16,063 nt of DNA from Hyphomicrobiales bacterium (GTDB lineage: Bacteria; Pseudomonadota; Alphaproteobacteria; Rhizobiales; Beijerinckiaceae): NCBI GenBank assembly GCA_028290125.1, contig JAQGKM010000250.1, forward strand, positions 1 to 16,063, read 5' to 3'. How positions within the stretch are numbered: the first letter of the stretch is position 1; every line of letters starts with the position of its first letter. The notes beneath the pieces are model-generated. The model ran no database searches, was not told where the DNA came from, and worked only from the letters and a program-made list of their open reading frames with translations. Of this stretch, positions 7,513-14,123 are shown one piece after another. Both the position numbers and the translations under genes were made by a program.

Positions 7513-8208
7513 CTATTCGACGACGACGCAGACCTGTTGATGCGACGACACGAAGGAATCGTAGCGGTAGGACACGTTCCGGTCGGCGCAGAATTCCTGC
7601 CAGGCCTTGAACTCGTGCACTTCCCAGCCCGGATAGTTGAAATATTCGTCGAACACGAGGATCGTGCCCGGGACGATGCGGTCCGCGAGGCGCTCCAGAA
7701 TTGTCTTGGTCGAGCTGTAGAGATCGCAATCGATGTGAAGCAGCGAGACCGGGCCCTCGGGACAGATCTCGGCGAATTCGTCGAGGCTGTTTTCAAACCA
7801 GCCGACGAGCAGGCGCACGTTCGGCGCCGTCATCGGAAGCGCCTGCGCGAAGCGGCCCTTGCTGTAGCCGGTGCGCCAATCCTCCGGCAGCCCCTCGAAG
7901 GAATCGAAGCCGTAGATCTGTTCGGCGGTGAGCGAGGCGAGATGATTGATGGTGCGGCCCGTCGCGACGCCGAATTCGAGAACCGGGCCGGGAACGGAAC
8001 GCAGCTGCATGGCGTGCGTCAGGAGATCGAGGCCATGCCGAAAATTGGCGGCCGCCGACATCTTGCGATTGAAATAACTTGCGGAGTCGAAACTCGCCAC
8101 CATCTGGGCGGCGGCTAGCACGTCATAGACGTCCGTGTGCTTGCCGAGAACGTTCCGGTTGATGGTGGAGACGAGCGCATCCAAAAGATTGTCGGTATCG
8201 GTTCGCAT
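7513..8208 (-). CDS. TylF/MycF-like class I SAM-dependent O-methyltransferase
   Basis: The 231-residue protein shows the SAM site VLEFGVATGRTINHLA (motif I) and YGFDSFEGLPEDW (motif II). The metal cluster typical of the TylF (macrocin O-methyltransferase) family is also present: D160-C-D162 in LLHIDCDLYSST, and D187-E188 in LVFDEYFNYPGWEVHE. In this family these acidic residues bind Mg and position a sugar or other diol hydroxyl for methylation. Antibiotic genes are absent here, so a glycan, lipid or small metabolite is the likelier substrate; this is inference. The start at 8208 is preceded by AGGAAGG (8214-8220). The gene stands alone between a terminator and a divergent gene pair. The 216 bp up to the next gene show no clear promoter motif. 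Confidence 0.86.
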   Translation of the reverse strand: MRTDTDNLLDALVSTINRNVLGKHTDVYDVLAAAQMVASFDSASYFNRKMSAAANFRHGLDLLTHAMQLRSVPGPVLEFGVATGRTINHLASLTAEQIYGFDSFEGLPEDWRTGYSKGRFAQALPMTAPNVRLLVGWFENSLDEFAEICPEGPVSLLHIDCDLYSSTKTILERLADRIVPGTILVFDEYFNYPGWEVHEFKAWQEFCADRNVSYRYDSFVSSHQQVCVVVE

Positions 8209-8424
8209 CGGCGCCTTCCTGATGATCGCAGCCCTTTATGGCCAAGCTAACTTGCGTCGGGCTGATGTCGTGCGTTCGACGTGTACGCGCACGCAACGGA
8301 AGCCATCACGCGGCAACACACTTCCGCCGGAAACAAGGTGCGATGTCGATTCGATTCAGAACCAGAGGCGTCTGGTCGCGTTGCGGTTGCGACATTTGCT
8401 TGATGTATGCGTGGGTGAGTTCGC

Positions 8425-9225
8425 ATGACAGACGTTCACAAGAACGGCGCAGACGGACTGTCGATGGCGATGCGCGCCGTCGAATTTCATTTTCGGCAAA
8501 AGAAGCGCGCTCGTCATGCAAGCTTAGTGCAAGCAAGGACGTCGCGGCGCGCGCAACATTTCTCTGATACGACACATGTCCTCGTCAAACGCTGGCGCGT
8601 TGTCTTGCTGGCGGGCGCGGTTCTCATTCCAACCACCAGCGGTCTTTATCTTGCCGGCCGGTCGCTGCATGAACGGCAGTACGCGCCGAAAGAAAACGGC
8701 GATGCGCGCACGATTGCAGCGGAGCGTGCGCCTCAAACGGAACGCCACCCGGAATTCGGCGATCTGCAACCGGCTGACAAGCCGATGCCGATCTTCGCCC
8801 CCGCCATCCCGATGCCGCCGCCAGTGGCGCCTGCCATCGAGGCGCCTCGTGTCGTGGAGCCCGAGGCGGAGAAATCACCAGACCCGGCGTTATCAGCACC
8901 ACCAGCGGCGACGTCACCGGGCGCCATGGAGAGCGCGCCGCCATCCGCGGCCGCAACAGAGCCGGACAGTCCGGCTCCGGACGCGACTGGCGAAGCGCCG
9001 GCGCCCGTCCCTGCGCCTGCACAAAGAAGCGCCGTTTCGCGCAGCGCGCCGCATGCGGGGGTTGCCGGCAAACGTCGTTTCGGCCAAGCGGAGGCCCGCC
9101 CTCAGGCACAACAACCGCGCCGCGCCGCGCAGAAGGCGCGATCTGCAGAGCCGAGGGTGGCGCCAGGCGCAGTCGCCGCACGCGCCTTCGTCTTGCCGCA
9201 GGCTTTGAAACCGAGTCCGCAGTGA
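8425..9225 (+). CDS. Single-pass membrane protein with Ala/Pro-rich periplasmic tail, unknown function
   Basis: I do not recognise this 266-residue protein. The basic N-terminal region (residues 1-55, with RQKKRARH and TSRRAQ) is followed by one hydrophobic segment, VVLLAGAVLIPTTSGLYLAG (about 60-79). Positive-inside topology would leave the C-terminal ~185 residues outside the cytoplasm. That tail is rich in Ala, Pro, Glu and Ser (PIFAPAIPMPPPVAPAIEAP) and becomes Arg/Lys-rich after residue 200. The layout resembles TonB-like or cell-envelope spanning proteins, but no TonB C-terminal fold is visible. The ribosome-binding site before ATG 8425 is weak, so a start at ATG 8464 is possible. Several long frames overlap on both strands; this one is favoured for its membrane segment and its 40-bp spacing to the lipoprotein gene. 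Confidence 0.6.
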   Translation: MTDVHKNGADGLSMAMRAVEFHFRQKKRARHASLVQARTSRRAQHFSDTTHVLVKRWRVVLLAGAVLIPTTSGLYLAGRSLHERQYAPKENGDARTIAAERAPQTERHPEFGDLQPADKPMPIFAPAIPMPPPVAPAIEAPRVVEPEAEKSPDPALSAPPAATSPGAMESAPPSAAATEPDSPAPDATGEAPAPVPAPAQRSAVSRSAPHAGVAGKRRFGQAEARPQAQQPRRAAQKARSAEPRVAPGAVAARAFVLPQALKPSPQ

Positions 9226-9265
9226 GCGTGTTGTGTCCCGTGCCGTACAACACCGGGGTTCAGCA

Positions 9266-9775
9266 ATGATCGACAGAAACAAAGCCGTCTGGCCGCTTCT
9301 CCTGATCGTTGCGGGGTGCGCAGGCTCAGCCGACAGAACGAACCTGTCGGGTGAGAACCGATCCGCCGCCACCTGGCAGATGCCCTGGCAGTTGAACCCC
9401 GTGTCGGGGCAGTCCGAAGCGCGCGGAGAGCGAACCGTTCTGTCCTACGTCCCTTCGACGGGTTTCGTTCGCGGCACGCCAGAAGCGCTCGCATCAATTG
9501 GACAACCCTTGCAGCCCGTCCCCAGTCGCAACCGGACTGTCGAGACATGCCGCGCCACGGTCGAGAGCGAAGCCGTGAAACTCGGCGCCAAGCAGGTCGA
9601 GGCTGTGTCGGCCGGTGAGGAACATCGCGACCGCAACAGGAACTTCGTCGCCCCGGTGCTGATGCGCGTCACATACGCGAAACCTGTCGGCTATGAAGTT
9701 CGACAAGCAAGACTGACATGCACCGTCGACGCCGCGGGCAAGATCGTCGACGCGAAGACGGAAGAAGGGGCGTGA
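9266..9775 (+). CDS. Predicted lipoprotein of unknown function
   Basis: Starting at ATG 9266 (169 residues), the protein opens MIDRNKAVWPLLLIVAGC, a short lipoprotein signal with lipobox VAGC and acceptor Cys18. An upstream GTG at 9233 would add 11 residues and make a poor signal, so it was not chosen. The C-terminal ~75 residues hold two Cys (ETCRATVESEA and LTCTVDAAGK) that could form a disulfide, with predicted strands in between (VAPVLMRVTYAK, YEVRQARLTC). I do not recognise the family. The gene follows the membrane protein gene by 40 bp on the same strand, so the two are probably co-transcribed and may act together in the envelope. Confidence 0.72.
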   Translation: MIDRNKAVWPLLLIVAGCAGSADRTNLSGENRSAATWQMPWQLNPVSGQSEARGERTVLSYVPSTGFVRGTPEALASIGQPLQPVPSRNRTVETCRATVESEAVKLGAKQVEAVSAGEEHRDRNRNFVAPVLMRVTYAKPVGYEVRQARLTCTVDAAGKIVDAKTEEGA

Positions 9776-9833
9776 ACAAGATCTGCGGCAAACGCCGACG
9801 AGGTCTTGGCTGGATATAAGTTGATGTGGGGAG

Positions 9834-9866
9834 GTCTGGATGGCTCGAGCAACGCGCAGTCCAGAC
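9834..9866 (+). terminator. Possible terminator hairpin after the lipoprotein gene
   Basis: GTCTGGA (9834-9840) and TCCAGAC (9860-9866) form a 7-bp stem with a 19-nt loop that contains GCTCGAGC. On the plus strand it is followed after a few bases by GGTTTTCG, a weak T tract. It lies between the lipoprotein gene and the 3' end of the opposing tRNA gene, so it could stop transcription from either side. The stem is short; support is modest. Confidence 0.3.
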
Positions 9867-9871
9867 AGAAA

Positions 9872-9966
<95 letters not shown>

Positions 9967-10023
9967 GCGCCGGGCATGTACTGTCCCGGTGCGAGGCGGG
10001 GTTTAGCAAAGGCTTCCCCGCCT
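9967..10023. repeat. Two adjacent hairpins between tRNA-Lys and leuA
   Basis: Hairpin 1 pairs GCGCCGGG (9967-9974) with CCCGGTGC (9985-9992), with one G-T pair and a 10-nt loop. Hairpin 2 pairs AGGCGGGG (9994-10001) with CCCCGCCT (10016-10023), with a 14-nt loop. They fill the space where a tRNA promoter would be expected. Neither has a T-run, so they are described as inverted repeats only. Confidence 0.55.
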
Positions 10024-10034
10024 GTCCAGACCGT

Positions 10035-10066
10035 AGCGCGAGAAAACGTGTTTTCTCGCGCTTTTT
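10035..10066 (+). terminator. Strong palindromic terminator-like hairpin just after leuA
   Basis: Bases 10035-10062 form a perfect 28-bp palindrome-like hairpin (AGCGCGAGAAAA paired with TTTTCTCGCGCT around a CGTG loop). On the plus strand it runs directly into TTTTT (10062-10066), a classic intrinsic terminator. It lies 8 bp beyond the leuA stop, so its natural job is to end leuA transcription on the minus strand, but on that strand the T-run is missing. It may work in both directions through its own T4 arm. Confidence 0.65.
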
Positions 10067-10070
10067 CAGG

Positions 10071-11663
10071 TCAGGGCGTCACGCTGCGCACGCCCGGTTC
10101 GATCGCTTCAGGGCGCGAACGCAGGCGTTTCAGCATGAGCTTGTTCAACGCCGCGATATAGGCGCGCGCCGAGGCCACCATCGTGTCGGGATCGGCGCCC
10201 TTGGCGGTGACGCTGCGGCCGTCCTCATGCAGACGCACCGAGACCTCCGCCTGCGCGTCGGTGCCTTCCGTCACGGCGTGCACCTGGTAGAGTTCGAGCA
10301 CGGCCGTGTGCGGCACCAGCGCGTGGATGCAGTTGAAGGTCGCGTCCACCGGCCCGTTGCCGGTCGCATGGTGCGTCACCGGCACGCCGTCGATCTCGAG
10401 CGTGAGGGTCGCGGATTGCGGGCCCGTCGTGCCGGCGATCACCCCCAGCGCCGTGACCTTGATGCGCTCGCCCGCATGGCCGATCTCGTCGTCGACCAGC
10501 GCCTCGATGTCCTCGTCGTAAACGATCTTCTTGCGGTCGGCCAAATCCTTGAACCGCTTGAACGCATCCTGCAACGCATTGTCGCCGAGCTCGTAGCCGA
10601 GTTCGCGCAGCTTTTCCTTGAAGGCGTGGCGGCCCGAATGCTTGCCCATGACGAGCGACGTCTTCGACACGCCCACACTTTCGGGCGTCATGATCTCGTA
10701 GGTCTGCGCATTCTTGAGCATGCCGTCCTGATGGATGCCGCTCTCATGCGCGAAGGCGTTGCGGCCAACGATCGCCTTGTTGTACTGCACCGGGAACGAC
10801 GTCACTGCCGACACCAGCTTCGAGGCGCGCATCAGCATCGTCGACTCGATGCGGTTCGACCACGGCATGATGTCGGAGCGCGTGCGCAACGCCATCACGA
10901 CTTCTTCCAAAGCCGCATTGCCGGCGCGTTCGCCGATGCCGTTCACCGTGCATTCGATCTGCCGGGCGCCGCCGCGCAAGCCCGCCAACGTGTTGGCGAC
11001 AGCGAGGCCGAGGTCGTTGTGGCAATGAACCGAGAAGATCGCCTTGTCGGAGTTCGGCACGCGCTCGATCACCGTGCGGAAGATATGCTCGTATTCGTCC
11101 GGCACCGTGTAGCCGACCGTGTCGGGAATGTTGATCGTCGTGGCGCCGGCCTTGATCGCGGCTTCCACCGTGCGGCAGAGGAAATCGATCTCGGTGCGCG
11201 TGCCGTCTTCCGCCGACCATTCGACGTCTTCCACGAAGTTGCGCGCGCGCTGAACCTGCGCGGTCACCATCGCGAGCACTTCCTCGGGCTCCTTCTGCAA
11301 CTTGTATTTCATGTGAAGCGGCGAGGTGGAGACGAAGGTGTGGATGCGCGGACGCGCGGCGTCCTTCAATGCTTCGGCGGCGCGGTCGATATCCTTGAAC
11401 GAGGCGCGCGCGAGCCCGCAGACGGTGGCGTTCTTGACGATCTTGGCGATCGCCGAAACGCTCTCGAAATCGCCCTCGGAGGCGATCGGGAATCCGGCTT
11501 CGATGATGTCGACGCCCATTTCGTCGAGCAATTGCGCGACCTCGAGCTTTTCATCGAGCGTCATGGAGGCGCCGGGCGACTGTTCGCCGTCGCGCAAGGT
11601 GGTGTCGAAGATGACGACGCGGTCGCGGGAATTGTTGTTGTTGGCTTCGATGGGGCTGGCCAT
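10071..11663 (-). CDS. leuA: 2-isopropylmalate synthase
   Basis: The 530-residue enzyme condenses acetyl-CoA with 2-oxoisovalerate to 2-isopropylmalate, the first committed step of leucine synthesis, in the cytoplasm. The DRE-TIM catalytic barrel is clear: R24/D25 in FDTTLRDGEQSPG, AGFPIASEGD, the metal-binding H213-C-H215-N-D in SVHCHNDLGLAVAN, and the NGIGERAGNAALEE and HESGIHQDGMLKN signatures. The last ~130 residues are the LeuA regulatory (leucine feedback) dimer domain. Length fits the bacterial short LeuA type. The start ATG (11663) is preceded by AGGA at 11674-11671 with a 7-nt spacer, and that site can be buried in a leader stem. Expression is probably controlled by the upstream Leu-codon leader peptide. 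A strong hairpin follows the stop. Confidence 0.98.
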   Translation of the reverse strand: MASPIEANNNNSRDRVVIFDTTLRDGEQSPGASMTLDEKLEVAQLLDEMGVDIIEAGFPIASEGDFESVSAIAKIVKNATVCGLARASFKDIDRAAEALKDAARPRIHTFVSTSPLHMKYKLQKEPEEVLAMVTAQVQRARNFVEDVEWSAEDGTRTEIDFLCRTVEAAIKAGATTINIPDTVGYTVPDEYEHIFRTVIERVPNSDKAIFSVHCHNDLGLAVANTLAGLRGGARQIECTVNGIGERAGNAALEEVVMALRTRSDIMPWSNRIESTMLMRASKLVSAVTSFPVQYNKAIVGRNAFAHESGIHQDGMLKNAQTYEIMTPESVGVSKTSLVMGKHSGRHAFKEKLRELGYELGDNALQDAFKRFKDLADRKKIVYDEDIEALVDDEIGHAGERIKVTALGVIAGTTGPQSATLTLEIDGVPVTHHATGNGPVDATFNCIHALVPHTAVLELYQVHAVTEGTDAQAEVSVRLHEDGRSVTAKGADPDTMVASARAYIAALNKLMLKRLRSRPEAIEPGVRSVTP

Positions 11664-11670
11664 TGGTCTG

Positions 11671-11760
11671 TCCTGGGTCTTCTTGGCTGGTCTTGGCGCC
11701 GCTCTCTATGCAGGCGCGCGTGGCTGGTCCTGGCTGAAAGACATCCCCCAAGCACCCAGG
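11671..11760 (-). promoter_or_regulatory. Leader stem that sequesters the leuA ribosome-binding site
   Basis: In the leuA leader RNA, CCUGGGU (complement of 11760-11754) can pair with ACCCAGG (complement of 11678-11672). An inner CUUGG/CCAAG pairing (11752-11748 with 11686-11682) extends the stem across a 1-versus-3 internal loop, giving 12 bp. The AGGA Shine-Dalgarno core (11674-11671) lies in the outer arm. A competing CCUGG/CCAGG pairing (11760-11756 with 11733-11729) would free it. No T-run follows any hairpin here, so control of translation rather than transcription is the simpler reading. Confidence 0.55.
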
Positions 11761-11779
11761 CGCAAAGCCCGGCCGGCGC

Positions 11780-11887
11780 TCAGGGGCGGCTAAGAAGCAG
11801 CAGCGCGGGGGTCGGCAGAGGCGCGCGCGCCAGCGGGGCCATGCGGCCCGCGTCCAGCGTCGTGTCGTTGGTGGCAATCGGGGCCAC
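11780..11887 (-). CDS. leuL: leuA leader peptide with four consecutive Leu codons
   Basis: A short frame 117 bp ahead of leuA ends TPALLLLSRP and stop. The four adjacent Leu codons (CTG CTG CTT CTT, at 11803-11792) are the hallmark of a leucine-sensing attenuator: with too little charged tRNA-Leu a ribosome stalls there and changes the fold of the downstream leader. Two starts are possible: GTG 11887 (35 residues), with AGAGGA at 11897-11892 just before it, and ATG 11842 (20 residues) with a weaker site. I favour the GTG for its ribosome-binding site. The same frame stays open far upstream, but the promoter at 11928-11957 would exclude that part from the transcript. The peptide itself is expected to have no function beyond being translated. 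Confidence 0.75.
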   Translation of the reverse strand: MAPIATNDTTLDAGRMAPLARAPLPTPALLLLSRP

Positions 11888-11927
11888 GGCGTCCTCTGCT
11901 CTGCAAATGGCCTTGCGGCCCGATGCC

Positions 11928-11957
11928 TTCATAACCGAACCTGACGCCCGCTTGCAA
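11928..11957 (-). promoter_or_regulatory. Candidate sigma70-type promoter of the leuA leader
   Basis: On the minus strand, TTGCAA (11957-11952) and TATGAA (11933-11928) are separated by 18 bp, each matching four of six consensus bases. Transcription would start near 11921, about 34 nt before the GTG of the leader peptide. The rest of the 377-bp gap between leuA and the divergent lipoprotein gene (11664-12040) holds the leader elements listed separately; no clear plus-strand promoter was seen. Confidence 0.4.
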
Positions 11958-12040
11958 CCCTCCCTGCGACGGCCGCGCTTGACCCGGGCCGCTCCACATC
12001 GCCATCTTGGCCGCAGACCGACGTCTTCGAGGATTCGCCC

Positions 12041-12379
12041 ATGAGCCTGCTCCGCCCTGCCCTGCTCGCCGCCTGCCTGCCCCTGCTGGCGGGCTGCAAC
12101 GCCAACACGGCGCCGACCGCTAGCACGCCCGCCGCCTACAATTCGCAGCGCTTCCCGGCGGTCGACATGCCGGTCGGCACGGGCTGCGCGGCGGTCATCG
12201 GGCGGTTCGAAGCCGTCATCAAGGCCGATTACGAGACCGGCAATGTGAACGCCAAGGTCTATGAGCAGATGCAGAAGGAGCTGAGCCCCGCCCGCACGTC
12301 GTGCGTGGCCGGCGACGATGCGGGCTCGCGCGGCGTCGTCGCCGCGGTGAAGAGCCGCCACGGCTATCCGAACGGCTGA
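12041..12379 (+). CDS. Small predicted lipoprotein, unknown function
   Basis: The 112-residue protein begins MSLLRPALLAACLPLLAGC. The lipobox LAGC puts the lipid on Cys19; Cys12 is a less likely alternative. A low-complexity Asn/Ala/Thr/Pro linker follows, then a compact domain of about 70 residues with two Cys (VGTGCAAVIGRFEAV and ARTSCVAGDD) that may form a disulfide. The segment between is helical (AVIKADYETGNVNAKVYEQMQKE). I do not recognise the family; localisation at the inner face of an outer or inner membrane is inferred. GAGGA at about 12029-12033 precedes the ATG. The last 16 bp overlap the end of the convergent Nudix gene. Confidence 0.75.
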   Translation: MSLLRPALLAACLPLLAGCNANTAPTASTPAAYNSQRFPAVDMPVGTGCAAVIGRFEAVIKADYETGNVNAKVYEQMQKELSPARTSCVAGDDAGSRGVVAAVKSRHGYPNG

Positions 12380-13077
12380 GCGAAGGCGTAACGCAGGAAC
12401 GGCATCATGAAGGGCGGCATTGCGAGCCGCTCCGCGTCCTCGGGCGTGCGCACGACATGGATGCGGACGAGTTCCGGATCAGCCTGCGCCGCAAGTGTTT
12501 TCGCGATCCGACGCGCTACGCTCGCGGCGTCGCCCGCCACCCGAACCTCGCGCATGAAGGCGATCTGTCCGCCGAGCCGCGCCAGCGTCCAGCCGGGCGT
12601 CACCGTGACGTCGGCGGCGGCAAGGCCGGTTTCTTCTTCCAGTTCGCGCAGCACGCTGCCCGCCAGATCGACGTGACCGTCCATAATATCGGACGTGTCC
12701 GGCGTGCCGGCCGGAAAGTAGCTCTCGCCCGCATTGGCGGTGTTGGGGCCCATTTCGCCCAGCAGGAACGCCCCGTCCTGCGCGCGCAGCGCTGCCATGC
12801 TGAAGAAATTGCGCACCGACAGATCGGGAAAGCCGAACCGCCTCCAGGCGTTGAAGCGACTGAAGCGCGTCTCGAAACAGGCGCCGGTGAAGCGCCCGTC
12901 GCGTTGCTCCAACCGGTTCAGCAGCAGGACGCGCCCGTCAAACAGGCCGCTGCGGCTGGCGCGCATCTCGTCCCAATGCGCGTCGATCTCGGACGCATGC
13001 GCGCGCGCCCAGACCCAGTCGTGCGTCTCGACGGCGATATCGACCTCCGCCACCGGCGTGATCTCGATGGCGCTCAC
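12364..13077 (-). CDS. Nudix hydrolase with partly degenerate Nudix box
   Basis: The 237-residue protein contains the catalytic core of the Nudix box, R144-E145-L-E-E148-E149-T-G151-L (RELEEETGL), whose Glu residues bind Mg or Mn for cleavage of nucleoside-diphosphate-linked substrates. The upstream half of the box (G-x5-E) is not canonical: the segment reads FPAGTPDTSDIMDGHVDL, with Val136 at the usual Glu position. About 90 N-terminal residues precede the Nudix fold, with a conserved-looking FNAWRRFGFPDLSVRNFFSM segment. The substrate is unknown. The start overlaps the phzF-like stop by 4 bp (13074-13077), so the two form an operon. The 3' end overlaps the convergent lipoprotein gene. Confidence 0.85.
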   Translation of the reverse strand: MSAIEITPVAEVDIAVETHDWVWARAHASEIDAHWDEMRASRSGLFDGRVLLLNRLEQRDGRFTGACFETRFSRFNAWRRFGFPDLSVRNFFSMAALRAQDGAFLLGEMGPNTANAGESYFPAGTPDTSDIMDGHVDLAGSVLRELEEETGLAAADVTVTPGWTLARLGGQIAFMREVRVAGDAASVARRIAKTLAAQADPELVRIHVVRTPEDAERLAMPPFMMPFLRYAFAQPFG

Positions 13078-13985
13078 AGGTCGATCGTCCCGTCCTGCAC
13101 GAGTACGGCCTGCCCGCCGATGTTCGCCTCCATGAGGCGCCCGTCGACGATGTCGAGGCCGAGCGTGATGATGCTCGGCCGGCCCATCTCGAAACCCTGT
13201 TCAATGACGAAGAGCGGCGCGCCGTCGGCGATCTTTTCACTCTGCATCAACACGCCCGCGAAAGCGGCAACGGCAGAGCCGGTCGCCGGATCTTCGCTGA
13301 CGCCGAGGCCGGGTGCGAACATCCGCGCGTGGAAGTGGCTGCCCGCGCGCTCGCATTCGCGCGTGTAGAGAAAAGCCGCGCCGCGCTCCATGTGGCTGAA
13401 GCCGGCGGGCCAGGCAGCGAGGTTGGGAGCCGCCTGCGCCAGCGCCGCACGCGTGGCGACCGGCACGAAGCAGAACGGATTGCCGGCGCTGAAGACGCAA
13501 GGCGCATGGCCATCGAAGCCGATGTCGTCCTCCGCAAGCCCCAACGCTTCGGCGAGCGCCAGCGAGGAGCCCGCGACGCCGGCGGGTTCGGGCAGGCGCG
13601 GCAGGGTGAACCGCGCGCGCGCCGCCTGCCCGCGGCTGCGCCCGACCGTGCAGGAGATGACGCCGATCTCCGCCTCCAGCACGATCAGGATGTCCTGCGC
13701 GGCGATCATGCCGGGCGCATCCCTGAGGCCGATGAGGATTGCGGCGCCGACAGTCGGGTGCCCGGCGAAGGGCAGTTCCTGCGTCGGCGTGAAGATCCGC
13801 AGCCGCGCGGTGTTGATGGGATCGCGCGGCGGCAGCAGGAAGACCGTCTCGGACAGGTTGAACTCGCGGGCGATGGCCTGCATGCGGGCGGTGTCGAGCC
13901 CCGCGCAATCCTGCACGACAGCCAGCGGGTTGCCGGCCAGCGGCTGGTCGGTGAAGACATCGAGCGTGGCGAATCTGCGTTTCAT
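13074..13985 (-). CDS. PhzF-family isomerase-like protein
   Basis: The 303-residue protein has the two-lobed diaminopimelate-epimerase-like fold of the PhzF family. Signatures: FATLDVFTDQPLAGNPLAVV at the N-terminus; the likely catalytic Glu46 in EFNLSETVF; FTPTQELPFAGHPTVGAA; and DPATGSAVAAFAG in the C-terminal lobe. PhzF itself isomerises dihydro-3-hydroxyanthranilate in phenazine synthesis, but no other phenazine gene is present and most family members have unknown substrates, so a general isomerase label is safest. ATG 13985 has AGAGAG close before it. The gene is translationally coupled to the downstream Nudix gene (ATGA). Just upstream lies a palindromic repeat, which may place its promoter or its upstream insulation there. 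Confidence 0.92.
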   Translation of the reverse strand: MKRRFATLDVFTDQPLAGNPLAVVQDCAGLDTARMQAIAREFNLSETVFLLPPRDPINTARLRIFTPTQELPFAGHPTVGAAILIGLRDAPGMIAAQDILIVLEAEIGVISCTVGRSRGQAARARFTLPRLPEPAGVAGSSLALAEALGLAEDDIGFDGHAPCVFSAGNPFCFVPVATRAALAQAAPNLAAWPAGFSHMERGAAFLYTRECERAGSHFHARMFAPGLGVSEDPATGSAVAAFAGVLMQSEKIADGAPLFVIEQGFEMGRPSIITLGLDIVDGRLMEANIGGQAVLVQDGTIDL

Positions 13986-14000
13986 CTCTCTATCCTAGCC

Positions 14001-14114
14001 GTCATGGCGAGCGCAGCGAAGCAATCCAGAGGCGCCACGTGAGGCGTTGGGCCGAGCTGCGCGACAGCATTCCGAAGACCCGGGCCTGGATTGCTTCGCT
14101 CCGCTCGCAATGAC
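14001..14114. repeat. REP-like palindromic element with 29-bp arms
   Basis: Left arm 14001-14029 (starting GTCATGGCGAGCGCAGCGAA) and right arm 14086-14114 (ending CCGCTCGCAATGAC) are inverted repeats that match at 27 of 29 positions, around a 56-bp spacer. Ends of the GTCATTGCGAGCG type with an AAGCAATCCAG core are widespread repetitive extragenic palindromes in proteobacteria, including Bradyrhizobium relatives. It fills most of the 138-bp gap between the phosphohydrolase stop and the PhzF start. Confidence 0.85.
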
Positions 14115-14123
14115 GGCGACCTG

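Noticed and set aside
6892..8118. 408-residue plus-strand frame
   Set aside because: It spans the antisense of two clear genes (Bug receptor and methyltransferase) and shows no domain.
8576..9208. 210-residue Arg-rich plus-strand frame
   Set aside because: It overlaps the chosen 8425 frame, is dominated by Arg, and has no signal, membrane segment or domain.
11664..11779. Intrinsic terminator within the leuA leader
   Set aside because: Several GC-rich stems can be drawn, but none is followed by a T-run on the minus strand.
10227..12044. 605-residue plus-strand frame
   Set aside because: It is antisense to leuA and runs on through the leader; the composition is Arg/His-rich shadow coding and leuA is unambiguous.
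11780..12361. 193-residue minus-strand frame
   Set aside because: Only its last 35 codons, the leucine leader peptide, fit. The rest is antisense to the divergent lipoprotein gene and upstream of the likely promoter.
12301..13368. 355-residue plus-strand frame
   Set aside because: It is the shadow of the Nudix and PhzF genes with no recognisable motif.
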